Below are positions 25,504 through 35,103 of a stretch of 49,221 bases of DNA, piece after piece (position 1 is the first letter of the stretch; every line of letters begins with the position of its first letter). The stretch is from assembly GCA_016184105.1 (NCBI GenBank), contig JACPDI010000046.1:1-49221 (forward strand), in the 5' to 3' direction. This DNA is from Acidobacteriota bacterium. GTDB taxonomy: Bacteria; Acidobacteriota; Vicinamibacteria; Vicinamibacterales; 2-12-FULL-66-21. Made by a program: the position numbers and the translations under genes. The notes under the pieces are model-generated. The model worked only from the letters and a program-made list of their open reading frames with translations. It was not told the DNA's origin and did no database searches.

Positions 25504-27761
25504 TCCCGGCTCTCGCGAGACGGCCCGGCCGCCGCGATCTTTCTCACCAGACGATCGCCGCGCGCCGCCGCATCGGCGATCGCCCGCTGCGCCGCGGGCG
25601 TCCCGACCCGGCGCAGCGCCGTCACGGCGGTCTCGGCGAGCGCCCGCCGCTTCCGGCGGGCGAACCACCTGCGCCGGTGCATCAGGCCGGCCACCGTGCC
25701 GACCGCCGGATCCCCGACCATCGCGCCGAGCGTCCCGAGCGCGTTCAGCGTGTCGAGCACGACCGCGTGGTCCGCGCCGAGCGCGTCGCTTTCCGCCAGG
25801 ATGCGAGACAGCACCGGCACCACGCGCGGGTCCCGCTCCGCGGCGAGGGCGCCGACCACCGCCTGGCGCGCCTCCCCCGTGGCGGCGCGCAGCACGGTGT
25901 GAACCGCCCGTGCCGCCGCGGGATCCTCGATGTTCGACAGCGCGCGGACGGTCTGCCGAAGCAGGCGGGAATCGTGGCTGCGGAGCAACGGCTGCAGGAA
26001 GGGCACCGCCTCCGGCGAGCCGATCGCCTGGAACAGTTCACAGGCGTTGCGCTGCACGTGCCACCTGGGGTCCGCAAGCAGCGGCGCGAGCCGCGGGATG
26101 GCGGCGGCGCCGCACGCCACGATCATCGCCGACGCACGCGCCCGCGCTCGCGGGAGATGGCCATCGTCGAGCGTCATCACCTCGCGCAGCGCGTCCACGA
26201 CGGCGGCGCCGATCGCGCCGGCGAATGTCTCCACCTGTGCGAGCTGCGCGTCGTCCATGTCGTCGAGCAGCATCACCGTGTCGCGCACGGCCGGCGTGCG
26301 GGCCAACTGGTCGAGCGCGACGCGGCACGCCTCGCGAGTGGGCGCCGCGCGGTCGGCCGCGCGGCCGGCCATCGCGGCGCCGATGGCGGCGGCCGCCTCG
26401 TAGTCGCCCGCCATCAGCATGTCTTCGGCGAGCGCCGCCAGGTCGGCCGCGAGGGCGGGCGCGCGACCGGCGTCGCTTTCCAGGTTCAGCAGATCGATCA
26501 GCAGGGAGACCGACAGCCGGCGCACGTGATCCTGATCGAGCGTCTGCATCCACTCGCCCAGCTCCGGCGGCAGGTCCGCGGCGGCCGCCATGCGCGCGGC
26601 CCGCTCGCCGGCCTGATCCAGCCCGGCGCGGTATTCGGCGGAGACGAAGGGGCGCTCGTTGTAGTTGAGGAGCAGCTCCTCCATCGACTGCCACATGGCC
26701 TCGAACTCGCTCCGCCGGCCGAACTCGGTTTCGGCCATCAGCGTCCGCGTGAGGCGCAGCACGCGACGGCGGCGGTCTTCGTCCGGCGCGATCGTTTCGA
26801 ACACCGAGGCGAGCCGCGCCGACGCCTGTCCTTCGAGCGCCAGCGTGGTCGCCAGCAGCTGCGCGACCTTCACGTCGTCGAACGCCGCCGCGACGCCCGC
26901 CATCACCACCACTGAGGCAGCGTGTCCGGTTCCGGGCCGGCCGGCCTGCTCGTCCTGCGCGCCGCGCATCATCTGGAGCGCGACCCGCGGATCGAGCTCG
27001 GCGGTGGCTGCCGCCAGGTTCCGGACGATCTCGTCACGGCGTTCCGGCGCCAGCACCGTGACAATGTTGTGGAGGTGGTCGTAGGCGGCGACGATCGCCG
27101 CCGCCTGGGTGGTCACGAGCGGCGATCCATCCGGCGTGCAGTTGGGCGCCATGACGTCCTGCGCCAGCGCGCCGATCGCGTCGGTGCTGCCGGCGATTTC
27201 GAGCAGGCGGCGCTGCACGGCGTCGTCCAGGATCTTCTTGCGATCGAGCACGGACCGCACGATCGCCTGCCAGAGATCGTCGCGGCGCGAGGGGGCGGCG
27301 GCGGCCTCGCGCTCCTCGAGGACCTTGCGGTAGTCCACCTGCACGATGGCGATGCCGTGCAGCCCGGTGGTGCGCCACGCTTCGGCCGGGCCCCCGCGCT
27401 CGCGCAGCTGCGCCGGGTCGGACGCGATCAGCTCGACGAAGGCCTGCACGGGCTCCGGCGCGAGTTGCGGCGCGAAGACGATTCGAAGGACATCGCGCGC
27501 GTGCAGGAGCGCGGCGGCCTCGGCGCCCGGCCCGTGGTCGATCGGCGCGCCCTCATCGATGATGAGCGCGTCAGGCGTGACGCCGACGGCGAGCGGCCGC
27601 TCGCGCGCCGCCTCGTCCAGCGCGGACCGGAGCCGGGAGAGCGACGAGGCGACCGCCGGGTGTTCGGCCGGGTACAGCGCGCGGCTTCGCGCCGCCGCGA
27701 CGATGGCTCGCGCAAGGCCTTGCACCAGCCGCGGAATCTCGGAGGTGGCGGCGTTTGCCAT
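25500..27761 (-). CDS. HEAT-repeat protein (first copy) with LYPxxHP N-terminal module
   Basis: 753 aa from the ATG complementary to 27759-27761; the frame is open further upstream but the sequence there overlaps the divergent promoter. The N-terminal module contains [20 protein letters not shown] and ends with [16 protein letters not shown], matching the second copy (EVDYAEVLRER). HEAT-like repeats fill the C-terminal third ([40 protein letters not shown]). It has no signal peptide or catalytic motif. It is the first gene of the long minus-strand run and has a consensus TATAAT 18 nt upstream. Confidence 0.85.
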   Translation of the reverse strand: MANAATSEIPRLVQGLARAIVAAARSRALYPAEHPAVASSLSRLRSALDEAARERPLAVGVTPDALIIDEGAPIDHGPGAEAAALLHARDVLRIVFAPQLAPEPVQAFVELIASDPAQLRERGGPAEAWRTTGLHGIAIVQVDYRKVLEEREAAAAPSRRDDLWQAIVRSVLDRKKILDDAVQRRLLEIAGSTDAIGALAQDVMAPNCTPDGSPLVTTQAAAIVAAYDHLHNIVTVLAPERRDEIVRNLAAATAELDPRVALQMMRGAQDEQAGRPGTGHAASVVVMAGVAAAFDDVKVAQLLATTLALEGQASARLASVFETIAPDEDRRRRVLRLTRTLMAETEFGRRSEFEAMWQSMEELLLNYNERPFVSAEYRAGLDQAGERAARMAAAADLPPELGEWMQTLDQDHVRRLSVSLLIDLLNLESDAGRAPALAADLAALAEDMLMAGDYEAAAAIGAAMAGRAADRAAPTREACRVALDQLARTPAVRDTVMLLDDMDDAQLAQVETFAGAIGAAVVDALREVMTLDDGHLPRARARASAMIVACGAAAIPRLAPLLADPRWHVQRNACELFQAIGSPEAVPFLQPLLRSHDSRLLRQTVRALSNIEDPAAARAVHTVLRAATGEARQAVVGALAAERDPRVVPVLSRILAESDALGADHAVVLDTLNALGTLGAMVGDPAVGTVAGLMHRRRWFARRKRRALAETAVTALRRVGTPAAQRAIADAAARGDRLVRKIAAAGPSRESRE

Positions 27762-27779
27762 GTGGATGGTGACGCATGG

Positions 27780-27787
27780 ATTATACT
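27780..27787. promoter_or_regulatory. Overlapping divergent -10 elements
   Basis: On the minus strand 27785-27780 reads TATAAT, a perfect -10 consensus, 18 nt before the ATG of the first HEAT gene. On the plus strand 27782-27787 reads TATACT, 14 nt before the deoA ATG. Neither has a good -35 at 16-18 nt. Both would give very short leaders. This could be the promoter of the whole minus-strand run. Confidence 0.5.
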
Positions 27788-27801
27788 CAGCAAATCCCCG
27801 C

Positions 27802-29066
27802 ATGACCGCCGTCGACATCATCCGCCTCAAACGTGACGGTCACTCCCTCACCGAAGAACACATCGGCTGGTTTATCGCCGGCGTGACCGCCGGTACCATC
27901 CCGGACTACCAGGCCTCCGCGTTCCTGATGGCGGTGTTGCTGCGCGGCATGACCGACCGGGAGACCGCGTGGCTGACCCAGGCGATGGTGCGTTCGGGCG
28001 ATCGGGCCGACCTCTCGGATCTTCCCGGCGTCAAGGTGGACAAGCACAGTACCGGAGGGGTCGGCGACAAGGCCTCGCTGGTGCTGGCGCCGCTGGCGGC
28101 GGCGTGCGGCGCGATCGTGCCGATGATGTCAGGCCGCGGTCTCGGGCACACGGGCGGCACGGTGGACAAGCTGGAATCCATCCCCGGGTTCCGCCTCGAT
28201 CTGTCGCTCGACGAGATGCGTGCGGCGCTTCGCGCGACCGGCCTGGCGATGATCCAGCAGACCGCCCGCATCGCGCCGGCCGACAAGATCCTGTACGCCC
28301 TGCGCGACGTGACGGCGACCGTCGAGAGCATCCCGCTGATCTGCGGGTCCATCATGAGCAAGAAGATCGCCGAGGGGATCGACGCGCTGGTGCTCGACGT
28401 GAAGGTGGGCCGCGGCGCGTTCATGAAGACCGAGGCCGACGCGCGCGCGCTTGCCAACTCGCTGGTGGCCATCGGCCAGGCGTCCGGCGTGCGCACCGAG
28501 GCGCTGCTGACCGCGAGTCGATCGAGACGCTCAAGGGACGGGGTCCGGACGACCTCGAGCGGCTGTCGGTGGCGCTGGCCGCGCGCATGCTCGTGCTCGC
28601 GCGCATCAGTCCCACGATGGCTGACGCCGGCGCGCGCGTGCGCGGCGCGCTCGCCTCCGGCGCGGGGGTCGAGAAGTTCCGCGAGATGGTCGCGCAGCAA
28701 GGCGGGGATCCGCGCATCGTGGAGGACTACAGCCTGCTGCCGGTCGCCCCGGACACCTACGTGGTCGGCGCGCCGGTCGAGGGATACCTCGCCTCGCTCG
28801 ACGGCTTTGTGGTCGGCACCGCGTCGATGCTCCTCGGGGCGGGGCGCGAAAAAGCCTCCGACCGGATCGATCCCGCCGTCGGCATCACGGTGCGCGCCAA
28901 ACCCGGCGACGAGCTGGAGGCCGGAGAACCGATCCTCGAGCTGCACTACAGGGATGAATCCCGTCTGCGCGCCGCGATTCCCGTGGCCGGGCAGGCCATC
29001 GTGATGAGCGATCGCGCGCCCGCCGTTGCGCCGCTCATCATCGACACTATCGGCGAGTCCCGCTGA
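27802..29066 (+). pseudogene. deoA: Pyrimidine-nucleoside phosphorylase, internal out-of-frame deletion
   Basis: The protein splits pyrimidine nucleosides with phosphate. The first frame (27802 to about 28520) gives [31 protein letters not shown], and the family signature [17 protein letters not shown] near residue 110, up to GVRTEALLT. From about 28521 homology continues in another frame ([20 protein letters not shown] to the TGA at 29064-29066), covering the C-terminal alpha/beta domain. Between the two, the conserved D-M-x-x-P-L-G-x-x-x-G-N-x-L-E-V segment (about 17 residues) is absent. The frame change fits loss of 3n+1 bases, about 52. It is either a genuine pseudogene or an assembly deletion. 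Neighbours are other salvage genes. Confidence 0.85.
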
Positions 29067-29071
29067 TCCTT

Positions 29072-30457
29072 ATGAACGAGACGACCGCGTCATCCGCACC
29101 CGTCCCCCTGCGCAGTCCGTTCGAATATCGCGATCTCGTGGTGCTCGGCGCGGCGGCCGCGCTGGCCCTGGTCGCGGCGGTCGCGGCCCGCGCGCTCGGC
29201 GCGCCCAAGGTGCAGGCCATCTGCGGCCTGTTCGTGATCCTGGGCGTGGCCTATGCCTTCTCGAGCAACCGGCGGGCGATCGATCGGCGCACGGTCGCCT
29301 GGGGCCTGGTGCTGCAGGTGGTGTTCGCGCTGCTCGTCCTGAAGACGACGGCGGGGCAGCGGACCTTCGCTGTGCTCGGCGATGGCATCAACCGGCTGCT
29401 CGGTTTCGCGGGCATTGGCGCCTCGTTCGTGTTCGGGCCGCTCGGTGACAAGACCGTGTGGGGGCGCGTCATGACCTCCGCGCTCGGCGAGGGCGGAGCG
29501 GCGTATGCGGTCATCTTCGCCTTCCAGGTCCTGCCGACGATCATCTTCATCGCCGCGCTGTTCGCCATCCTGTACTACTTCGGCGTCATGCAGCTCATCG
29601 TCCGGCTGTTCGCGCTGGTGATGCGGCGCTTCATGCGCGCGAGCGGAGCCGAGTCGCTCAACGTCGCGGCCAGCATCTTCATGGGGCAGACGGAGGCGCC
29701 GCTGACCATCCGCCCGTACCTCCCGTCGATGACCTACTCCGAGCTGATGACGGTCATGACGTCGGGGATGGCGCACATCTCGGGCGGCATCATGGCCGCC
29801 TACATCCTCTTCGGGATCGAGGCCAAGCACCTGCTCACCGCCGTGATCATGACCGCGCCCGGCACGCTGCTCATGGCCAAGATGTTCGTCCCGGAGACGC
29901 AGACCCCGCTCACCATGGGGACCGTGAAGCTGGAGGTTGAGAAGACCGACGTCAACGTCATCGATGCGGCGGGGCGCGGCACGGGCGAGGGGTTGCACCT
30001 GGCGCTCAACGTCGGCGCGATGCTGATCTCGTTCCTGGCGCTGGTCGCGCTCGTCAACGCCCTGCTCGGCTGGCTCGGCGGCACGATACAGGTGGACCTG
30101 AGCCTGCAGCGGGTTTTCGGCTGGGTCTTCGCGCCCGTCGCGTGGTCGATGGGGGTGCCGTGGCGGGATGCGCCGACCATCGGCAACCTGTTGGGCACGC
30201 GCATGGTGCTCAACGAGTTCGTCGCCTACTCGCAACTCGGCCCCCTCAAGGACGCGCTCGATCCGCGGTCGTTCACCATCGCCACGTTCGCGCTGTGCGG
30301 CTTCGCGAACTTCAGCTCGATCGGCATCCAGATTGGCGGGATCGGCGCGCTGGCGCCGAACCGAAGGCACGACCTCGCGCGGCTCGGACTTCGCGCGATG
30401 CTGGCGGGCACGCTCGCCAACTTCGTGACGGCGACGATTGCCGGATTTCTCCTGTAG
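29072..30457 (+). CDS. Concentrative nucleoside transporter (CNT/NupC family)
   Basis: 461 aa integral membrane protein that imports nucleosides with Na+ or H+. CNT hallmarks are clear: SIFMGQTEAPLTIRPYLPSM (about 208), a GTRMVLNEFVAYSQL segment near 378, and CGFANFSSIGIQIGGIGALA near 410. The N-terminus has three to four helices, and the QVLPTIIFIAALFAILYYFG helix precedes the re-entrant loop region. It lies 5 nt after the deoA end and 2 nt before the purine nucleoside phosphorylase, so uptake and cleavage of nucleosides are encoded together. Confidence 0.93.
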   Translation: MNETTASSAPVPLRSPFEYRDLVVLGAAAALALVAAVAARALGAPKVQAICGLFVILGVAYAFSSNRRAIDRRTVAWGLVLQVVFALLVLKTTAGQRTFAVLGDGINRLLGFAGIGASFVFGPLGDKTVWGRVMTSALGEGGAAYAVIFAFQVLPTIIFIAALFAILYYFGVMQLIVRLFALVMRRFMRASGAESLNVAASIFMGQTEAPLTIRPYLPSMTYSELMTVMTSGMAHISGGIMAAYILFGIEAKHLLTAVIMTAPGTLLMAKMFVPETQTPLTMGTVKLEVEKTDVNVIDAAGRGTGEGLHLALNVGAMLISFLALVALVNALLGWLGGTIQVDLSLQRVFGWVFAPVAWSMGVPWRDAPTIGNLLGTRMVLNEFVAYSQLGPLKDALDPRSFTIATFALCGFANFSSIGIQIGGIGALAPNRRHDLARLGLRAMLAGTLANFVTATIAGFLL

Positions 30458-30459
30458 CC

Positions 30460-31284
30460 ATGGCGCCTGCGACCTACTTCGATCGCGTCCGGGAAGCCGC
30501 CGAAGCGCTCGAGGCGCGCGCGGGTGCGCCGGATGTGGCGGTGGTGCTCGGATCGGGCCTGGGCGACTTCTGCGAGCGCCTGCAGGACGCCGTCACCATT
30601 CCTTACGACGGGATACCGCACTGGCCCGCCTCACGCATCATCGGCCACGCGGGGCAGCTCGTCGCCGGATCGCTGCGCAGCCGGCGCGTCGCCGCGCTCT
30701 CGGGGCGCGTGCATTTCTACGAGGGGCACGACCTGCGCACCGTGACGTTCGCCACGCGCGTGATGGCGGCGCTGGGCGTGCGCACGCTGATCCTGACCAA
30801 CGCGGCCGGCGGCGTGAACACGGCGTTTCATCCGGGCGCGCTGATGGTGATCGACGACCACATCAACCTGCTCGGCGACAACCCGCTCGTCGGCGAGAAC
30901 GAGGACCGGTTCGGGCCGCGGTTTCCCGACATGACCGAGGTGTACTCGCGACGGCTGCGCGCCCTCGCGGACGAGGCGTCGCGCGCCACGGGCGTCCCCG
31001 TGGTCCACGGCGTCTACGCCGCGCTGCGCGGCCCGAGCTACGAAACGCCGGCCGAGATCCGGTACCTCCGGACGATTGGCGCCGACGCCGTCGGCATGTC
31101 GACCGTCCCGGAAGCCATCGCGGCGCGCCATGCGAAAGTCGAGGTGCTGGGCCTCTCGTGCATCTCCAACATGGCCGCGGGCGTGCTGCCTCAGCCCCTT
31201 GATCACCACGAAGTGATGGAGACTGCGCGCCGCGTGCGGAAGGCGTTCGGCGCGCTGCTGGAGGACGTCATTGGCCGGCTCTGA
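30460..31284 (+). CDS. punA: Purine-nucleoside phosphorylase (trimeric type)
   Basis: 274 aa. It cleaves inosine or guanosine with phosphate. The phosphate-binding VLGSGLGDF is near residue 28, followed by RIIGHAGQLVAG, GRVHFYEGHDL, LTNAAGGVNTAFHPG, the base-binding ALRGPSYETPAEIR near 190, VGMSTVPEAIAARH and LSCISNMAAGV. These are typical of the low-molecular-weight trimeric class. ATG 30460 lies 2 nt after the transporter stop. The gene end overlaps the cdd start by 14 nt. Confidence 0.95.
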   Translation: MAPATYFDRVREAAEALEARAGAPDVAVVLGSGLGDFCERLQDAVTIPYDGIPHWPASRIIGHAGQLVAGSLRSRRVAALSGRVHFYEGHDLRTVTFATRVMAALGVRTLILTNAAGGVNTAFHPGALMVIDDHINLLGDNPLVGENEDRFGPRFPDMTEVYSRRLRALADEASRATGVPVVHGVYAALRGPSYETPAEIRYLRTIGADAVGMSTVPEAIAARHAKVEVLGLSCISNMAAGVLPQPLDHHEVMETARRVRKAFGALLEDVIGRL

Positions 31285-31687
31285 CCGCGAGGCGGGCGAG
31301 CGCCGCCTGGTGGACGCCGCGCGCGCCGTGCGCGCGCGCGCCTACGCGCCGTATTCCGGCTTCCAGGTCGGCGCGGCGCTCGAAGCGGAGGACGGCACGA
31401 TCGAGGTCGGCTGCAACGTCGAGAACGCCACCTACGGGCTGACGATCTGCGCCGAGCGTTCCGCGATCTTCCGCGCGATTGCGGATGGGCACCGCGGGTT
31501 CACCCGCGTGGCCGTTGTGGCGGCCACCGATGACCCGACGCCCCCGTGCGGCGCCTGCCGCCAGCTGCTGTGGGAATTCTGCGGCGACATCGAGGTCGTG
31601 CTCGCCAACCTCGACCGCGTGACGGCGCGGTACCGGATGTCCGATCTGCTGCCCGCACCCTTCGACCGCAGATTGCTCGGAAAGTAA
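31271..31687 (+). CDS. cdd: Cytidine deaminase
   Basis: 138 aa homotetrameric-type enzyme converting (deoxy)cytidine to (deoxy)uridine. The zinc ligands are C60 (in CAE, with catalytic E62), C93 and C96 (PCGAC). The nucleoside-binding [13 protein letters not shown] and [20 protein letters not shown] are present. It starts with TTG 31271 within the end of the phosphorylase gene, which fits translational coupling. Its products feed the pyrimidine phosphorylase whose gene is broken upstream. Confidence 0.95.
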   Translation: MAGSDREAGERRLVDAARAVRARAYAPYSGFQVGAALEAEDGTIEVGCNVENATYGLTICAERSAIFRAIADGHRGFTRVAVVAATDDPTPPCGACRQLLWEFCGDIEVVLANLDRVTARYRMSDLLPAPFDRRLLGK

Positions 31688-31690
31688 GAG

Positions 31691-31718
31691 TCCCTTTTCC
31701 CTTTTGCCTTTTTCCTTC
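31691..31718 (+). repeat. Degenerate heptamer repeat spacer
   Basis: Four 7-bp units (TCCCTTT, TCCCTTT, TGCCTTT, TTCCTTC) begin 3 nt after the cdd TAA. They are followed by a TATCAT box and the mtnA ATG. The sequence differs from the other heptamer spacers, but the period is the same. Confidence 0.65.
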
Positions 31719-31720
31719 GG

Positions 31721-31726
31721 TATCAT
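31721..31726 (+). promoter_or_regulatory. Possible -10 element before mtnA
   Basis: TATCAT ends 8 nt before the mtnA ATG (31735). No purine-rich ribosome binding site lies between them, so a leaderless or very short leader transcript is possible. No clear -35. Confidence 0.3.
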
Positions 31727-31734
31727 CACTCTTT

Positions 31735-32793
<1,059 letters not shown>

Positions 32794-32804
32794 GGCCTGA
32801 AGTT

Positions 32805-33905
32805 GTGAACGTCCTGGGCATCGAAACGTCTTGCGACGAAACGTCGGCGGCCGTCGTCGGTGAGACGGGCGACGCCGCTCGCCCGTGGGCGATCCGCTCG
32901 AACGTCATCGCCTCGCAGGTCGCCATCCACCGCGAGTGGGGCGGCGTGGTGCCCGAGCTGGCGTCCCGGCAGCACATCCGCGATATCTGCGGGGTTGTGG
33001 AGCGCGCGCTCGCCGACGCCTCGACTTCGTGGCCGGCCATCGACGCGATCGCGGTCACGCAGGGCCCCGGGCTCGTGGGCTCCCTGCTGGTGGGCGTGGC
33101 CTTTGCCAAGGCCGCCGGGTTCGCGCGCGACCTGCCTGTTGTTCCGGTCCATCATCTGGCCGGCCACATCGAGTCACTCTTCCTCCACAATGGCGTGCTG
33201 CCGCTGCCCGCCGCCGTGCTGGTGGTCTCCGGCGGTCACACCAGTCTCTACTCGGTGCCGCGCGCGGGGCAGTATCAGCTGGTCGGCCGCACGCGCGATG
33301 ACGCGGCCGGAGAGGCGTACGACAAGGTCGCGAAGATGCTGGGGCTCGGCTACCCGGGAGGGCCGGTGATCGACCGGCTCGCGGCGACCGGCAGCGACCG
33401 CGCGTTCGACCTGCCGGTGACCCGGATCACGCACCGCGATCGCGTGTCTCCAGCGGCAACGCCGCCGCCCGGCTTGCTGCCCAGGTCCGTGGAGCTTCAG
33501 ACTGATTTCAGCTTCAGCGGGCTCAAGACCGCGATGCTGCGAGAGGTGCGCCGCCTGGCGCCCGAGGGAAGCGACCCGCAGCGCATGCTCGCGCCGCAGC
33601 AGATCGCGGACCTCTGCGCGAGCTTTCAGCGCGTGGTCGTCGAAGCGCTGCTGGACCGGACGTTTGCCGCGGCGGCGTGGCTGGGTGCCAGCAGCGTGGG
33701 CATCGCGGGCGGCGTGTCCGCGAACAGCCGCTTGCGCGCCGATGCGCTGGCACGCGGTGCGGCCGCCGGCCTGCCCGTGTTCGTCCCCAGCCTTGCGCTC
33801 TCGACTGACAACGCGGCGATGATCGCCGCGGCAGGCCTGCGCAAGATGGAGGCCGGCGCGCGCGCCCCGCTCGACTTCAACGCGGAAGCCTCGCTCCCGC
33901 TGTAG
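32805..33905 (+). CDS. tsaD: tRNA N6-adenosine threonylcarbamoyltransferase TsaD
   Basis: 366 aa. It transfers the threonylcarbamoyl group to A37 of ANN-decoding tRNAs with TsaB/TsaE. It opens with the ASKHA nucleotide loop VLGIETSCDETSAAV; the GTG start at 32805 fits the family N-terminus exactly. The metal ligands are in HHLAGHIES near residue 115, followed by LVVSGGHTSLY, GEAYDKVAKMLGLGYPGGP and the C-terminal GGVSANSRLR and TDNAAMIAAAG. It is 11 nt downstream of mtnA. Confidence 0.97.
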   Translation: MNVLGIETSCDETSAAVVGETGDAARPWAIRSNVIASQVAIHREWGGVVPELASRQHIRDICGVVERALADASTSWPAIDAIAVTQGPGLVGSLLVGVAFAKAAGFARDLPVVPVHHLAGHIESLFLHNGVLPLPAAVLVVSGGHTSLYSVPRAGQYQLVGRTRDDAAGEAYDKVAKMLGLGYPGGPVIDRLAATGSDRAFDLPVTRITHRDRVSPAATPPPGLLPRSVELQTDFSFSGLKTAMLREVRRLAPEGSDPQRMLAPQQIADLCASFQRVVVEALLDRTFAAAAWLGASSVGIAGGVSANSRLRADALARGAAAGLPVFVPSLALSTDNAAMIAAAGLRKMEAGARAPLDFNAEASLPL

Positions 33906-33917
33906 ACGCCCGCGAGA

Positions 33918-34832
33918 ATGAACAAAGACCATCTGGACCGCGTTCGCGACTTCGTCCGTGCCTTCAACGCTGGAGACGCCGGCGCCGTGACGGCCTTCTA
34001 TTCGCCCGCGTGCGAGACCGACGGCGTCTTCCTCCTTCCCGATCCGCCTGGCGCGGCTCGCGGCCACGCCGGCACGGAAGCCTCCGTCCGCCGGTTCTTC
34101 GCGCGGTACCGTCCCGGGCTCGAAGGGAATCTCTTCGTACGCATCCGCACGCTGGCCCGCCTGGAGACCGGCCGCGGATGGGTGCACGCCGAATGGGTGG
34201 CTGGCTTTCGCGAGCCCGCCTCGGACGATTCCAGCGCGCACCACGTCACCGGCTATACGCATTTCTACCTCGGCGAGGGGGCGCTCATCGAGAAACAGCG
34301 CTCCGTCGTTCAGCCGGCGGGCCACGACGCGATGGCTGATGTGCCGGTTCCGACGGCCACGCCCCATCGCTCGCGGAAGTATCCTCCGCGCCCCATCGTC
34401 GGCGTCGGCGCCGTCATCGTCGCCGACTCGAAGGTCGTCCTGATCAAGCGCCGGTTCGAGCCGCTGGCAGGGCAGTGGAGCCTGCCGGGTGGAACGCTCG
34501 AAGTGGGTGAGACGCTGGAGGCGGGTACCGCGCGCGAGATTCTCGAGGAGACGGGGCTCATCGTGGAGGTCGGCCCCGTGATCGAAGTGTTCGATCGCAT
34601 CCTGCTCGATGAGGATCACCGGGTGCGGTATCACTTCGTGCTGATCGACTATCTGTGCCGCCCGCTTGGCGGGCGGTTGCAGCACGGCTCGGATGTCGCC
34701 GCCGCGGTGCTGGTCGAGCCCGATCAGTTGGAGGCGTTCGGGCTGACGCCGAAAGCCGCTGCGATCATCAAGCGCGGAGTGGAGATGCTGCGCCGCGACG
34801 GATGGCCGGAGCCGAGGAAGGAGCTCCTGTGA
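33918..34832 (+). CDS. SnoaL-like domain fused to NUDIX hydrolase
   Basis: 304 aa. Residues about 1-130 look like a SnoaL/NTF2-like nuclear-transport-factor fold (HLDRVRDFVRAFNAGDAGAV, FYLGEGALIEKQRSVV). Residues about 155-295 are a NUDIX hydrolase with the box starting at G191: GGTLEVGETLEAGTAREILE followed by ETGL, which keeps the Gx5Ex7REUxEExGU pattern. NUDIX enzymes hydrolyse nucleoside diphosphates linked to another moiety; the substrate here is unknown. The ATG is 12 nt after tsaD. The fusion order is unusual. The protein converges with the APC permease across a structured spacer. Confidence 0.85.
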   Translation: MNKDHLDRVRDFVRAFNAGDAGAVTAFYSPACETDGVFLLPDPPGAARGHAGTEASVRRFFARYRPGLEGNLFVRIRTLARLETGRGWVHAEWVAGFREPASDDSSAHHVTGYTHFYLGEGALIEKQRSVVQPAGHDAMADVPVPTATPHRSRKYPPRPIVGVGAVIVADSKVVLIKRRFEPLAGQWSLPGGTLEVGETLEAGTAREILEETGLIVEVGPVIEVFDRILLDEDHRVRYHFVLIDYLCRPLGGRLQHGSDVAAAVLVEPDQLEAFGLTPKAAAIIKRGVEMLRRDGWPEPRKELL

Positions 34833-34905
34833 ATGTGGGGATTTGGCGATTTGGTGACCGGCCCGCCTCAGCCGCATGCCGGGATGCTCGATCATCTCGA
34901 GGGGC

Positions 34906-34933
34906 GGACCGAGATGGTGCGCCATCTCGGTCC
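34906..34933. terminator. 12-bp perfect hairpin between convergent genes
   Basis: GGACCGAGATGG and CCATCTCGGTCC form a perfect 12-bp stem with a TGCG loop. The hairpin lies in the 269-nt spacer between the NUDIX and APC permease genes, so it could stop transcription from both sides. No T-run follows on either strand, so rho-independent termination is uncertain. The rest of the spacer has no gene. Confidence 0.5.
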
Positions 34934-35030
34934 CGCGCGGCCGCCATCGAGAAGACCGGACCCGTGGCGAACCGACGGGTCGAGCTGAAGAAGATTTCTT
35001 GAGCCACGACGGGTCCGAGGGTTTCACCAG

Positions 35031-35103
35031 AACCCTCGAACCTCCTCGAACCTTCTCGAACCTTCTCGAACCTCCTCGAACCTCCTCGAACCTCCTCGAA
35101 CCT
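35031..35103 (-). repeat. Decamer tandem repeat array 1
   Basis: Seven units of 10 bp (plus-strand CCTYCTCGAA, i.e. GGTTCGAGAA type on the minus strand) run in perfect register from 35031 and end in CCT at 35101-35103. The last bases overlap the TAG stop (35102-35104) of the minus-strand permease. The array occupies the 3' junction of a convergent pair. Confidence 0.9.

Noticed and set aside
27346-27801. Upstream extension of the deoA frame
   Set aside because: The reading lies opposite the HEAT gene and has no phosphorylase homology; ATG 27802 matches the family N-terminus.
34768-35007. 79-aa minus-strand ORF in the NUDIX/APC spacer
   Set aside because: Low-complexity translation across the hairpin, no start signal or family.
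35031-35103. CRISPR array
   Set aside because: Ten-bp units follow each other without spacers; no cas genes are present.
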